Below are positions 57,401-64,000 of a stretch of 64,000 nt of DNA, piece by piece. This DNA is from Schistosoma haematobium (taxonomy: Eukaryota; Platyhelminthes; Trematoda; Strigeidida; Schistosomatidae). Location of the stretch: the NCBI RefSeq assembly GCF_000699445.3, contig NC_067200.1, positions 9,174,450-9,238,449 on the forward strand. Direction: 5' to 3'. Below the pieces are notes generated by a model. That model did not search any database, was not told where the DNA came from, and saw only the letters and a list, made by a program, of their open reading frames with translations. Position 1 is the first letter of the stretch. Each line of letters starts with the position of its first letter. Made by a program: the position numbers and the translations under genes.

Positions 57401-60400
57401 CATATTCACCCAGTAGCGGTTTTCTTCTTGTTTTCTTATCGTTCATTAAAAAAACCAGGGTTGTAGACAGTTAGCAACTTTTTAGAGAGTTAGTTTTCTA
57501 TAGGACGAAGTCCCTAACCCCATGCTCAACCCTCCTCTTTTATCCAGGCTTGGGAGCTGCAGTAGCCCCATGGAGGCTCCTGGTGAAATCTTCAAGGTCA
57601 CATGGAATCGTCAAGGCAAAGGATGAGAAGAAGACCAAAGAACACATTACGCCGAGAAATGAAGATAGACATGAGAACAATGAACAAAAATTGAATAGAA
57701 CTAGAAAGGAAGGCCCAGGACAGAGCGAGTTGGAGAATGCTGGTCAGCAGTCAATGCTCCTTTGGGAGTAACAGACGCAAGTAAGTAAGTAAGTAAGTAA
57801 AGTAATCCATTTGTATTATTCTGTAAAACTGAATCAATATTAGATCTCATCGTTTTAATAAGAAAAAATCGTACTACAACAAACTATAAAAGTGATTTGT
57901 TTTTCTGCAAACTACATTTTCAATACAAGACTTAACATACAATAATGAATTGACAATATATTGTTTGCCTTTGGCATAAATGTTCTAATATGATTGATTA
58001 TATACACCTGATATGATGATGGATCTTTACAATTAGATCGACATTGAAATGTACATATTCATAGACAAAATCAATAATTCGTTGATATTTCGGATCAATT
58101 TTCTTTTCAAATATTATGCCTTTATGATTTCAATGAATGATTGGAACATATTTGTATCATCATATGGTTTGTTATATATATATATATGTCGTTACAGTGT
58201 ATACTGCAATAATTATCTGTTTTGCCAGAAAATATGTCATGTGCATCAAATAATAATCAAGAACCTGGTGCAGTTTTGTTGGACGCTGATTATCATAATG
58301 ATCCACTATTTACTTGTAATATTCCCAATACATTTGATCACAATATTTCCGAAGAATCAAACTTCGATAACCTCATATCAAGCGTTGTTCAGCATCACTA
58401 CTCAGTCATTTTCAGTCGATTCTCTGCTCAGTGCGTCAAATATATTTTAAATAAATTCAAATTAATTGTAACTTGGGCATATGAGGATCTAACACTGTTT
58501 CGTGGGGGAGAATGAACCCGGAAAATTTGGAATCCGGATATCAACTCCGGATCTTCAAAAAAGGGGAAGTGTGTTAGGACCCGAGTTATACCCGGTAGAT
58601 TAATTATTGCTTTATATGATGGAAAGAAAAGTCAATTTTCGATTGAATTACTCATTATGAGTTTTATTCAATATTATATCCGTTTTGATTCAACATGACG
58701 ATCATTCAGTGTGGTATTTGATTTGTTTTCCCAGTATAATATTTTCTTCTGTATAATATACGATATTCTTGTATTCACTTGACATGAACTATGCTCAATA
58801 AGTGATCTGTTATAACTGAGTATGTGATTTAATCCTAATTATTAATCAAAATGGGTGTACCATCAATATATAAACCAGTGTATTTTAAACTATTTTGATT
58901 CGTCGTTGTCATAGTGTTTGGGGCTAATAAACCTTCATTTATACCAGTCTTGTGTTCTTACTTTCGCATCGCCGGAATTGCCGTGGTTCCTCGTTCCGAA
59001 TATAAGTGATCAGCGTTTTTGTTTTTCTGGCACAGCAATTAGCGACGACCAGAATATAACATTATCATAATAAAACTCTATATGAACTATTAAACATGAA
59101 CGGATGGTGTCCTCTACTTATGCGGACCGATATCAGTAGTATGTAATAGAGGTTAAGAGCGTAATTCTCACCATAACAGGAAAGGATTTTTCTAGAAGTT
59201 TTAGTCGATTTTTTATAGAGGGAAAGTTATGAAGTTTTGTCGTCAAGTTATCATTATCGATTCTGTTAATAACAAGCTAGATATGAATAGTGATGTTATG
59301 TAGTTATTGACTTTGTCTATATAATGAATGTCTTCAAGTTAAATAAAGGTAAATCACAAGATGATGAAAGACAGATGAAAACAAAGTGATATAAAGTCAA
59401 AACACATATCGATAGATCTAAAGTTCCTAACTTCGATTGCCAATAATGTTACACTAGAACGAACCAGCTGTTCAATGCTTCCTGATTTTGATTAATTGTA
59501 TAGCTAAAATTAATTTTATCTTCACTACTGCCATATACCAATAATGGTAGATCGATTTTGTGGCCTGTGAGTATTAAATTAATTGCAAAATCTTAAAGTC
59601 ATAAGTTCGGTATGTATATAATCGTTAGTGTGCACTGTTTTACAGTCTGAGTGTTGGAGGAAACAGATATATGATACTCTACGGTCTACAAATTTTCTCC
59701 ATTTGATTCTTATCAGTAGTAAAAATCTTTCTTATTAACCGAATCGAGTCCGAATGCTTGTAATGTGAAGAAATGAAAAACGTCATGGTTAAGACTTCAG
59801 TAGGTACCCAAAGATAATTTTCTTCATAAACTGATATAAACTGAAGATTAATATGTCCAACCAGAATGACTTATACCTATTCAAGGAGTTCAGACAGGTA
59901 TATTGCACATAACTAATTATATCATAATATCTGTACTTCAGCCCTTGCACCTTTGTGTTGATAAATACATCTAGTTCTACATCGAATCGTCGGATTACTG
60001 AGTTTAAGTATGACACGATTTATCATTCAAATTCAATGTTATGACAGAAAGTCATTAAAAACCAGATAGCTTACGACAGCTGCCTCGTTGGATTTCAGAC
60101 TCCCCACATAACCTTACACAAGATTGTGTCGTCGAACGATATTATGATTACTGAGAGTGTTGAAAACCATTTGTTCTATTTAATGTGAGAGTATGACTGT
60201 GATCATCTAGGTACTATCTAATGCTAATCATTCAGTACTTCGTGTTCGTTTTCAATAATGTTTTGCATAAAATGCTTTAAAGATGCAATGATCAATTGAA
60301 AAAGAAATATACTTATTTCATGTTTGTTTAGTCACACTTCTAATGTTGATACTCTAACTATCATATATTTAATGATATACTAATCAAATCATATTAGAAA

Positions 60401-63046
60401 TCCTCTATTCGGATCTGCTGAATTACAAATTTTTGATTGAACTCATGAACCGATTGGTGTTAGACCACCATGGAAAACCTGGAAGCACTGGACGACCGTG
60501 GGACTCTTCAGTAGTACGCATCCACGATACCGGGATTCAAACCCAGAGCCTTCGGTCTCGCGCGCTAATGCTTAGCCTCTAGACCACTGAGCACTCATCC
60601 AACGGTGTTATTGTCTAACTTCAACCAATCCATGAAACTGAGCGACACATCTACCATTATCTTCAGTGAGTTACTATCTCACAACAGACAAGTCTTTAAC
60701 AAGTTTTTAATGTTTAAACAGTTTAAAAAATAAAAAAAATTGAATCATAATACTTACCGAAATTTTTTCACATGGTCCTTTAATCATAAATTCCGGTCCA
60801 TTTACATTTGTATTCACTGAACTTCTTTTAAAAACACATTAAAACAATCAAATAGGTAATTAAATCAGTCTAATGAATTTCTGAGATTGAAAGATGTTCG
60901 ATTTTAAAAAGAAGTTATTGGGCATGAGCATCAGTCATGAAATTTTCAAGATATTTCATATCCATCGCGCTAGCTAACGACTATCTAAATAATGACAGGT
61001 TCAAGGTCAACAAGAATCAATCAACTTCGAGGTTCACAGGACAAGCTATAAACCACATGTGGAGAAATTTTAACACTTTACTTCTATCTGAAGTTTGTGC
61101 TGATGATATCGTTCAGAAGAGCGATGAAAGATCTACGATCAAAACATTCAGCTCAGAGAACAAAAACTCCATCAAAAACTATCCAAACTCACTAGCTTGA
61201 TGGATAATCCATAGTGAGTTTGAAAAGAAAGATATTGGTTTCGGGTCTCAAAGTGAACTCCAACACTGGTGTAGGTTTTACATCCCACCTTAGTGAACGC
61301 CATAAGTCACTTTATTTTAAAAGAGCTTTGGAAGTTCAACTTAAAGTCAGTCATTTATAATCATGTGAAGGTAATTAAGATAGGAAACCTATGGATTATT
61401 AATGCATTATATCACCAAATTTTCTAAGGTTAGGATAGAATATTGACGATCGGTTTATGACTCAGTTTAAAATCATCATACTCTCAGGTCAAAGCCTTGA
61501 TGAGTATAGGAGTTATTAACCTGTACTGTCGGGAAATGCCAGGAAAAAAATAAAATAGCTCCATAATGCTTCAACATTTTTTAAAAGCCTTTAGGCTGAC
61601 GTCAACCTGTAATGATGAATAGTCTTGAATGCTATCACAGAAGTAAGACGCAAATGAATGGATCACCTAAAAATCTGGAGTCTAAGTAAGATGAAATATA
61701 ATAAGACAGCATCTTTTAGTCTATCTACCTGACTTAAACAGTTGTTTATTGGAAGGGGTTTGTGGGGACGTGTTTGATTTGTAGATAGTGTTCATCACAA
61801 ACTGACCTCATTTGGAGTACTATTGAAAGTCAGTAAAACATGGTAGTGGTCCAAGATTACTCTCAACAAATGTTCCACGCTTTACATATTTTAACCTAGC
61901 CAGTCGACGAATTCTCACTAAAACTTCAAGAACACCTTGAAGTGGTGGTTCTAATGGTGAAGTACTCACCGTTGGACCTGATTATCTTGGGTGCGATCCT
62001 CACTAGGTTTCTGAATGCACATACTAGGGAGAAAATGTTGTTCGGTACTCCTTGGTTTTTTCCATTCGTATTCCAAAGGAGTTCAATCTGTGAAAAACAC
62101 TACCTACGAATCAAATAAATGAGTTTAATTTATTTCAACAAGAACAGTGGTTGCATGCTCACTTGATACACACATTAATTTGAAAAATTTCTATATTGTG
62201 TACTAGAACAACACATTTAATCGAACAATATTGTTTTCGATTAAATTCTCATCAGGCTTTACACTAATGTACAGTGATATTTATATGCATATTTGCGATT
62301 GTACAGCTCTGAAAATGAATTCACCAAAAAGAGAACTCTTTGCTGAACTAATCATTTTTATTTAACGTCTTAATGAGTATATTCCGTTTACATATATGCT
62401 TATCAGAATAGGGATTTGTGGAGATTGTAATAATTCTAACAGTTGAGAAGACGTGACGAGTGGAGTCCAATCCATGTCGGGTGTGAGACAGTCACCCACG
62501 TCAGACAATCGATGAAGTGTTGTGCGTGATCATGGATCGATTGAAGTTAGACATTAACCGTTGAATGATGACCGACTCAGTGGTCTAAAGGCTAGATGTT
62601 CATACGCTGAACTGAAGGTCCTGAATTTGATTCCCGTGTATGGGGTCGTGGATGCTCACTGCTGACTAGTCCCATACTGGAAAGAAGTGGCCTTCTAGTG
62701 ATTCCAGGTTTTCAATGGTATTCTAGCTCAGATCAACTCATAAATTCAACATATATGGATGTAAGTAGCTGATGAGAAACAGCGAATTATTCAGCCTTAA
62801 TCGTTGTTCTGGCTTTATTCAGATTTATAAAGGGAACCAATTACATCAAATGTTTTTACTTGAAGAATCACTCTTACAAAGGAACAAGACTTCCTTATGG
62901 AAACTCTTCTTTTTTAACTGTTCACAATTTCGTAAAATGAGTTAGATTTTTCGTAAACTTACTTCATTCTAGATTCCATTGTTAATAATTCACAATTGGA
63001 GGATCGAAGTTTGATGCTTAACTGTAATAAGCGAGATAAACATGCT
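36200..63046 (-). CDS. M16 metallopeptidase, nardilysin/insulysin-like, C-terminal half (nine exons)
   Basis: Exons, 5' to 3': 63046-62963, 60824-60758, 56205-56081, 53413-53254, 46000-45857, 44742-44497, 42469-42356, 39151-39056, 36418-36200. All junctions keep frame and give about 417 residues to TAG. The visible part covers the M16 middle and C-terminal domains, which form the non-catalytic half of the clamshell in insulysin and nardilysin. Key blocks: [10 protein letters not shown]...[28 protein letters not shown]...[17 protein letters not shown]...[38 protein letters not shown] and the C-terminal [14 protein letters not shown]. The zinc motif should lie right of the window. The LRTKEQLGY block is very eroded. 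About 25 residues expected between exons 53254 and 46000 are missing, so one exon may be overlooked. Introns are long and filled with transposons. Confidence 0.75.
36585..37125 (-). mobile_element. RTE (SR2-like) LINE, 3' coding fragment
   Basis: The minus-strand frames read [33 protein letters not shown] and [20 protein letters not shown], then [11 protein letters not shown] and [14 protein letters not shown]. This is the end of RTE pol after the RT. It has stops and frame breaks, and lies in the last intron of the M16 gene in the same orientation. Confidence 0.7.
37130..38385. other. M16 intron, nothing recognised
   Basis: AT-rich intron sequence without recognisable repeat or exon. Confidence 0.4.
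38388..38520 (+). mobile_element. SM-alpha SINE, degenerate
   Basis: The A-box-like AACTCAATGGATAACACG and a weak B box are followed by GGGATGAGTTCCGAATCGG and GGAACGTGCATTCTGGATTCC. Both ribozyme core strands carry changes (GGGATGA, GGAA), so it should be inactive. Confidence 0.55.
39056..39151 (-). CDS. M16 peptidase gene, exon
   Basis: The acceptor is CAAATTACAG and the donor GTAAGTTG, both phase 0. [20 protein letters not shown] matches the LTKEDLI-FYK-ML-xx-P-R block of the C-terminal domain. Confidence 0.75.
39157..40233. other. M16 intron, nothing recognised
   Basis: The short frame 39289-39510 has no support. The adjoining 622-bp repeat starts at 40234. Confidence 0.4.
40234..40855 (+). 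repeat. Left arm of a 622-bp perfect inverted repeat
   Basis: Every line compared is the exact reverse complement of 49908-50529, with no indels (both arms are 622 bp). The arm starts GAACTCAACAAAACTCC and stops at GTTGACTATG, inside a family 2 LTR. Outside these limits the two loci diverge at once. Confidence 0.85.
40440..40957 (+). mobile_element. Family 2 LTR (mostly within the inverted-repeat arm)
   Basis: From about AACAATAAATGGATGATAGC to GTCGTAAGAACA it follows the LTRs at 13447 and 41624. The last 100 bp lie outside the identical arm and are diverged from the partner at 49809. Confidence 0.6.
41068..41165 (+). repeat. Dispersed repeat C
   Basis: CTTCTACCTGAACTTTGTGC through TTCAGTTCAAAGAACAAAAC; see entry at 8345. 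Confidence 0.5.
41624..42121 (+). mobile_element. Solo LTR, family 2
   Basis: The segment runs from TGTTATATCCTAGCGAAG to CATAGTAACA (about 498 bp). It has GCTATAAAAACC as a likely TATA box and the CACGTTCACAGTCACATTTC block of the family. A clean target duplication was not seen. Confidence 0.65.
42356..42469 (-). CDS. M16 peptidase gene, exon
   Basis: The acceptor is GTTTTGTTTAG and the donor GTTAGT, phase 0. [20 protein letters not shown] aligns with the EVDRNWNEV / SAKYWGEI block of the family. Confidence 0.75.
42541..42812 (-). mobile_element. SM-alpha SINE, near-complete copy with hammerhead ribozyme
   Basis: Minus strand: tRNA-like head (A box TAGCTAAGTGGATAACGC, B box GGGTTCAAGTCCC), then the ribozyme at 42710-42666, then the TTCCACCACTAGCC tail. 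This is the best preserved SM-alpha copy in the window. Confidence 0.8.
42666..42710 (-). ncRNA. Type I hammerhead ribozyme (SM-alpha)
   Basis: Read on the minus strand: stem I ATCCAG / CTGGAT pairs perfectly, core CTGATGA, stem II GTCC-CAAATA-GGAC pairs perfectly, core GAAA, short stem III ACGC/GCAT (one mismatch), cleavage triplet ATC. All catalytic bases (C3, U4, G5, A6, G8, A9, G12, A13, A14) are present. Hammerheads in SM-alpha satellites are established. Confidence 0.8.
43160..43255 (-). mobile_element. SM-alpha SINE 3' fragment
   Basis: GGATTGCAATTGATTAGTTTC and CACCATCCATCTTTGC match the distal part of the copy at 42541. Confidence 0.45.
43400..43905 (-). mobile_element. Penelope-like element, GIY-YIG endonuclease end
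   Basis: Across two frames the minus strand reads [19 protein letters not shown], then [20 protein letters not shown], then [18 protein letters not shown] and [24 protein letters not shown], the EH, and the H-IN-GH block are the Penelope endonuclease signature. One frameshift separates the blocks. Confidence 0.7.
44212..44327. repeat. 116-bp foldback copy of repeat C with 23-bp perfect terminal inverted repeats
   Basis: 44212-44234 and 44305-44327 are exact reverse complements (ATTTTGGTGGAGTTTTGTTC and on). The interior matches repeat C on the minus strand. Confidence 0.75.
44497..44742 (-). CDS. M16 peptidase gene, exon
   Basis: The acceptor is TTAATGAATAG and the donor GTAAGTAT, both phase 0, 82 codons. 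[20 protein letters not shown] through [11 protein letters not shown] to VFWNEI aligns with the nardilysin ELL..EPCFDFLRT..TLGY...VGTQ...EEF region. The usual RTK-LGY residues are changed. Confidence 0.7.
45340..45735 (+). repeat. Dispersed repeat D, copy 1
   Basis: GCCTTCGACTTAAACGTCTG, GGGAGATGCAGTCCCATGG, AGGTGAACTCTTCGTATCC and GAGAAGGCAGTGAGTAGGAC also occur at 53600-53990 and 54348-54400. This uninterrupted copy serves as the empty site for the LTR at 53992. Confidence 0.65.
45857..46000 (-). CDS. M16 peptidase gene, exon with inferred GC donor
   Basis: The acceptor is CTTTACTAAACAG; 48 codons from [10 protein letters not shown] to DEFYCQIIT. The only GT nearby leaves one extra base and breaks frame with the next exon. 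A GCAAGT donor at 45856 keeps phase 0, so a GC-AG intron is inferred. Confidence 0.65.
46505..47410 (-). mobile_element. CR1-like LINE, 5'-truncated, reverse transcriptase C-terminal half
   Basis: The minus-strand frame starts at [13 protein letters not shown] (RT catalytic YADD) and runs to the end of the [81 protein letters not shown]. It is open for about 290 codons except one in-frame TGA near 47090. The 3' end has short ATCTGA-type repeats, as CR1 elements do. It looks like a fairly young insertion. Confidence 0.75.
47411..48960. other. M16 intron, no supported feature
   Basis: An open plus-strand frame of about 115 codons at 48573-48918 has no start near its beginning and no family match. 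The frames 47334-47723 and 47612-47833 are not supported. Confidence 0.4.
48963..49680. mobile_element. Foldback family B SINE with a nested family 1 LTR
   Basis: The left arm 48968-49110 and right arm 49557-49680 are inverted copies over about 140 bp. Each carries a hammerhead-like segment. Between them are the tRNA-like block (49085-49170, minus) and a reversed, truncated family 1 LTR (about 49171-49510, TGTTGAGTCGGC to GCGTTCAAA). The LTR interrupts the SINE between GTGTTGAT and ATCTAACTTC. Confidence 0.65.
49576..49622 (+). ncRNA. Hammerhead-like segment of family B (core intact)
   Basis: Core CTGAGGA (N7 = G, allowed) and ACGAAACG are complete; stem II GTCT...GGAC pairs partly. Stem III ACGGTCAT and stem I are weakened by changes, so activity is uncertain. 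Confidence 0.4.
49809..50573 (-). mobile_element. Family 2 LTR with internal 257-bp duplication or insertion
   Basis: On the minus strand the LTR starts TGTTATATTCAGACGAAG (as at 41624) and ends CATAAGGACA. A 26-bp direct repeat ATCCTAGCAGCTATCATC(C/A)A... at 50273-50298 and 50530-50555 brackets a 231-bp segment foreign to other LTRs of the family. Confidence 0.6.
49908..50529 (-). repeat. Right arm of the 622-bp perfect inverted repeat
   Basis: Exact reverse complement of 40234-40855; the arms are 9 kb apart in the same intron region of the M16 gene. Confidence 0.85.
50574..51770. other. M16 intron, nothing recognised
   Basis: AT-rich intron sequence. Confidence 0.4.
51772..52025 (-). mobile_element. 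Family B SINE
   Basis: The minus-strand tRNA-like block (B-box-like GGGTTCGGTTCTC) is followed by a hammerhead-like part: core CTGAGAA (G8 to A), stem II ATCC/GGAT paired, GAAACGGCCGTT with self-complementary stem III. The upstream conserved GAGCTACACATTCACC block is shared with 10300 and 60630. Confidence 0.6.
52205..52290 (-). repeat. Dispersed repeat C fragment
   Basis: TGTTCAGTGAGCTAGATGG and the following bases match the family described at 8345. Confidence 0.4.
52891..53085 (-). mobile_element. 195-bp tRNA-like foldback element with 40-bp terminal inverted repeats
   Basis: 52891-52930 and 53046-53085 are inverted copies with two mismatches. The 115-bp loop has, on the minus strand, an A box TAGCCCAGTGGTAACG and B box GGATCGAATCC. 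It is a third tRNA-related SINE type, distinct from SM-alpha and family B. The minus strand reads GGATAGCCCAGTGGTAACG like a real tRNA 5' half, but no acceptor stem or anticodon arm closes. Confidence 0.65.
53254..53413 (-). CDS. M16 peptidase gene, exon
   Basis: The acceptor is CATATTTTTAG; donor GTAAGTAA, phase 0. [29 protein letters not shown] and [10 protein letters not shown] match the middle-domain block W-xxE-xxAL-xLTLE-L-xF...GNVT. Confidence 0.8.
53530..54400 (+). repeat. Dispersed repeat D, copy 2, split by an LTR
   Basis: 53530-53991 and 54348-54400 together match 26650 and 45340-45735. It begins near TGTTTATTTAAACACATAAA and ends near GGCATTTGGGGGGAG. Confidence 0.65.
53992..54347 (+). 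mobile_element. Solo LTR, family 2, nested in repeat D
   Basis: The 356-bp segment runs from TGTTGGGATATTC to ACACAACA with flanks TAGAG/GAGAG (one mismatch). It shares GGTTTGTTTGATTGGTAT, GCTGGGCTAGACAGG and CCGATCGATAATATGCTGC with the LTR at 13447. Confidence 0.7.
54401..54997. other. M16 intron, nothing recognised
   Basis: AT-rich sequence. Confidence 0.4.
54998..55950 (-). mobile_element. RTE (SR2-like) LINE, RT C-terminal part to 3' tail
   Basis: The minus strand reads [20 protein letters not shown], then [11 protein letters not shown] (RT catalytic FADD), [53 protein letters not shown] and [15 protein letters not shown]. The 160-codon frame 55311-55793 is intact; other parts have stops. 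The 3' end is GGTGTACGTAAGTAAG. Sense orientation in an M16 intron. Confidence 0.8.
56081..56205 (-). CDS. M16 peptidase gene, exon
   Basis: The acceptor is TTTCATTTTCAG and the donor [28 protein letters not shown] and [17 protein letters not shown] match the middle-domain helix pair (F-I-xxxFE-IK--L-R-LNN---xP). Confidence 0.75.
56390..56800 (+). mobile_element. RTE (SR2-like) LINE fragment
   Basis: Plus-strand frames read [49 protein letters not shown], a stop, then [10 protein letters not shown] and [18 protein letters not shown]. This is the post-RT part of pol. It is separate from and opposite to the copy at 54998-55950. Confidence 0.7.
57540..57803 (+). mobile_element. RTE (SR2-like) LINE, 3' end with AAGT tail
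   Basis: [20 protein letters not shown] lies in one frame and the coding sense ([19 protein letters not shown]) in another, then GTAACAGACGC and five AAGT units. It defines the family's tail, as seen at window position 1. Confidence 0.65.
58160..58571 (+). mobile_element. 3' internal remnant of an LTR retrotransposon with polypurine tract
   Basis: An open frame 58222-58515 runs to a TGA just before AAAAAAGGGGAAG (58557-58569), a typical polypurine tract directly before the LTR. The protein is not recognised beyond this position. The 5' part of the element is missing. Confidence 0.6.
58572..59061 (+). mobile_element. Complete 490-bp LTR
   Basis: The LTR runs from TGTTAGGACCCGAG to GAATATAACA (TGTTA/TAACA ends). 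It has TATATAAA at 58867-58874 and AATAAA at 58926-58931. It is preceded by a polypurine tract. The ends resemble LTR family 2 (TGTTAGGTCCCGA), but the body differs. Confidence 0.75.
59062..60430. other. M16 intron, nothing recognised
   Basis: The frame 59789-60016 has no support. Confidence 0.4.
60435..60690 (-). mobile_element. Family B SINE with deletion of ribozyme stem II
   Basis: The tRNA-like B box GGGTTTGAATCCC and CTGAAGAGTCCCACGG are present, but stem II and the GAAA strand are deleted relative to other copies. The conserved upstream block ATCTACCATTATCTTCAGTG is present. Confidence 0.6.
60758..60824 (-). CDS. M16 peptidase gene, exon
   Basis: The acceptor TTTTTAAAAG is chosen because its phase matches the upstream exon (AA plus A = Lys); donor [26 protein letters not shown] resembles the middle-domain strand L-V-KG-NDK. 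Confidence 0.6.
61075..61190 (+). repeat. Dispersed repeat C
   Basis: CTTTACTTCTATCTGAAG through CAGCTCAGAGAACAAAAAC; see 8345. Confidence 0.5.
62220..62345 (+). repeat. Dispersed repeat shared with 3715 and 33920
   Basis: ACAATATTGTTTTCGATTAA, AGGCTTTACACTAATGTACAG and GCGATTGTACAGCTCTGAAA. Confidence 0.45.
62450..62745 (+). mobile_element. Family B SINE, plus orientation
   Basis: GACCGACTCAGTGGTCTAAAGG is the tRNA-like head; the ribozyme segment has CTGACTA (G8 changed), and stem II's second strand with GAAA is altered. The tail CCAGGTTTTCAATGGTATTC is present. Confidence 0.55.
62963..63046 (-). CDS. M16 peptidase gene, 5'-most visible exon
   Basis: The acceptor is ACTTCACAG and the donor GTAAGTTT. 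One frame is open: [27 protein letters not shown]. Placement in this gene rests on phase and strand; the residues are not diagnostic. Confidence 0.45.
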
Positions 63047-63269
63047 CTGTGAAGTAAAAAGTATAACATGAAAAGATCAAGAAATAAAAAAAGTATTTGA
63101 TGGATAGATCACTTAGAATATCTATATACAGGAATGATTTAATACAGAATGATTAATTAAGATCACTATAGATACCATTAGAATAAAAGAAATAAACCTA
63201 ATGAATAGGGTGTATAGTTTTTCTTAATTTTCATTGATCTACTAAAAAATAAACAGATTATTGTTGCAA

Positions 63270-63425
63270 AGGTGGATAGTGGCTAGCAGTGGAATCCAGG
63301 ATGCACATTTCGTTCTGTCGGAGACTCGTCAGCTGAATGTACCTGCATCTCAGTGTTGATGTTCATTCTGTGACTCGAACCTAGTACTATTCGCTACAAA
63401 CTCTATTGCGTTATCCACTCATTGC
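63270..63425 (-). mobile_element. SM-alpha SINE with hammerhead, minus copy of a head-to-head pair
   Basis: The tRNA-like head (GAGTGGATAACGC; B box GGTTCGAGTCA) is followed by the ribozyme at 63338-63294 and the CACTGCTAGCCACTATCC tail. Confidence 0.75.
63294..63338 (-). ncRNA. Type I hammerhead ribozyme variant (N7 = C)
   Basis: Stem I ATTCAG / CTGGAT (one G-U), core CTGACGA, stem II GTCT-GAAC with one mismatch, GAAA, stem III ATGT/GCAT fully paired, cleavage triplet ATC. The core satisfies CUGANGA...GAAA. Confidence 0.6.
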
Positions 63426-63620
63426 ACAAGCAAGTGGCTATCAAGACTCAGTAACAAAAGGGTCCCAAATAGGACTAAACGCACGTCCTGAATTACACTG
63501 CTAGCCACTATCGATCTTTGTTTATAAAGTTTGTGAATTAAGGCAATCTCAAGGCAAGACGTACAATATGCACATATACCAATAACAGACTGACAAATTG
63601 CAGTCTTAAACATCAGTGGG
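63425..63620 (+). mobile_element. SM-alpha SINE, internally deleted plus copy
   Basis: AGTGGCTATCAAGACTCAGTA (5' end) is joined directly to GGGTCCCAAATAGGACTAAAC, so the tRNA-like boxes and the CTGATGA strand are lost. The 3' end through CAATAACAGACTGACAAATTGC is kept. Confidence 0.6.
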
Positions 63621-63639
63621 AAGATTCAGGCAAAAAATA

Positions 63640-64000
63640 CCAAGATTATTATTGGTTTTAACAGTTTTATTTTTGGAAATTTTTATTACGTTTAAAGGTA
63701 ATACTTACTACTTAAAAAGAAGCATCAAAAACTAGAAAGTTTCAAGTTCATAATTCAGTTTTTTAGCCAGTATTATAAATTAAACTGATCTAGAGTATAG
63801 TGAAATGTTGTTCAATGCAATCATTTAGTTTGCTTATGATTTGGTTGACTTCATGATTCATATCGTCCTTGATAGATCCATATTAGGACCAGTCATTAAT
63901 AAGCAATCTACGATGCAGCAACTATCCAGGTTTCTTTAGTTGTGCTGTTCTCTCTGACCTGTACGATTTAATTGCAAAGATCTCATTATTTTTCTGCGTA
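63640..64000. other. Right edge, nothing recognised
   Basis: AT-rich, presumably intron of the M16 peptidase gene. Confidence 0.4.

Noticed and set aside
57550..57771. 73-codon plus-strand frame
   Set aside because: Out-of-frame reading of the RTE 3' end.
1..64000. CRISPR arrays, operons, rRNA genes
   Set aside because: No regularly spaced repeats, no clustered prokaryotic-type genes and no rRNA-like segments were seen; the window is eukaryotic.

Overview
The window is AT-rich nuclear DNA of a blood fluke (genus Schistosoma); the species cannot be fixed from sequence alone. The call rests on SM-alpha-type tRNA-derived SINEs carrying hammerhead ribozyme cores, RTE (SR2-like) LINEs with an AAGT-repeat tail, a CR1-like LINE, Penelope-like elements, a CsRn1/Boudicca-type Gypsy element with a CHCC Gag box and tRNA-Trp primer site, and small exons in long introns packed with repeats. 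It is not bacterial: no operons, no CRISPR, no RNA operon.

Four protein genes could be rebuilt from phase-compatible exons. (1) 143-5095 (+): 3' part of a WD40-repeat gene, three exons; the 5' part lies off the left edge. (2) 8830-12308 (+): 3' part of a gene ending in a CS (p23/CHORD-SGT1, CacyBP-like) domain; upstream exons not found. (3) 28995 down to 15081 (-): an apparently complete seven-exon gene for a 654-residue REPS/POB1-like Eps15-homology adaptor with one EH domain, a proline-rich stretch and a C-terminal coiled coil. (4) 63046 down to 36200 (-): the nine 3' exons of an M16 metallopeptidase of the nardilysin/insulysin family, spread over 27 kb, with one inferred GC-AG intron; the catalytic N-terminal half is off the right edge.

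Most of the rest is repeats. 0.5-13.9 kb has solo LTRs with perfect 5-bp target duplications. 29.9-33.5 kb is a Penelope-like element split by a decayed Gypsy element. 36.5-57.8 kb, mostly nardilysin-like introns, holds RTE, CR1 and Penelope fragments, solo LTRs, foldback SINEs and a 622-bp inverted repeat that looks 100 % identical between 40.2 and 49.9 kb. 58.2-59.1 kb is the 3' end of an LTR element with polypurine tract and a complete LTR.

The most notable theme is hammerhead ribozymes. Two SM-alpha SINE copies keep a complete or nearly complete hammerhead. A second tRNA-like SINE family (called family B here) also has hammerhead architecture with its own stem I and a self-complementary stem III, mostly mutated at core G8, and two copies are arranged as large foldbacks. 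The genes appear unrelated in pathway (WD40 scaffold, CS co-chaperone-like, endocytic adaptor, M16 protease); no operon or trans-splicing unit could be demonstrated.
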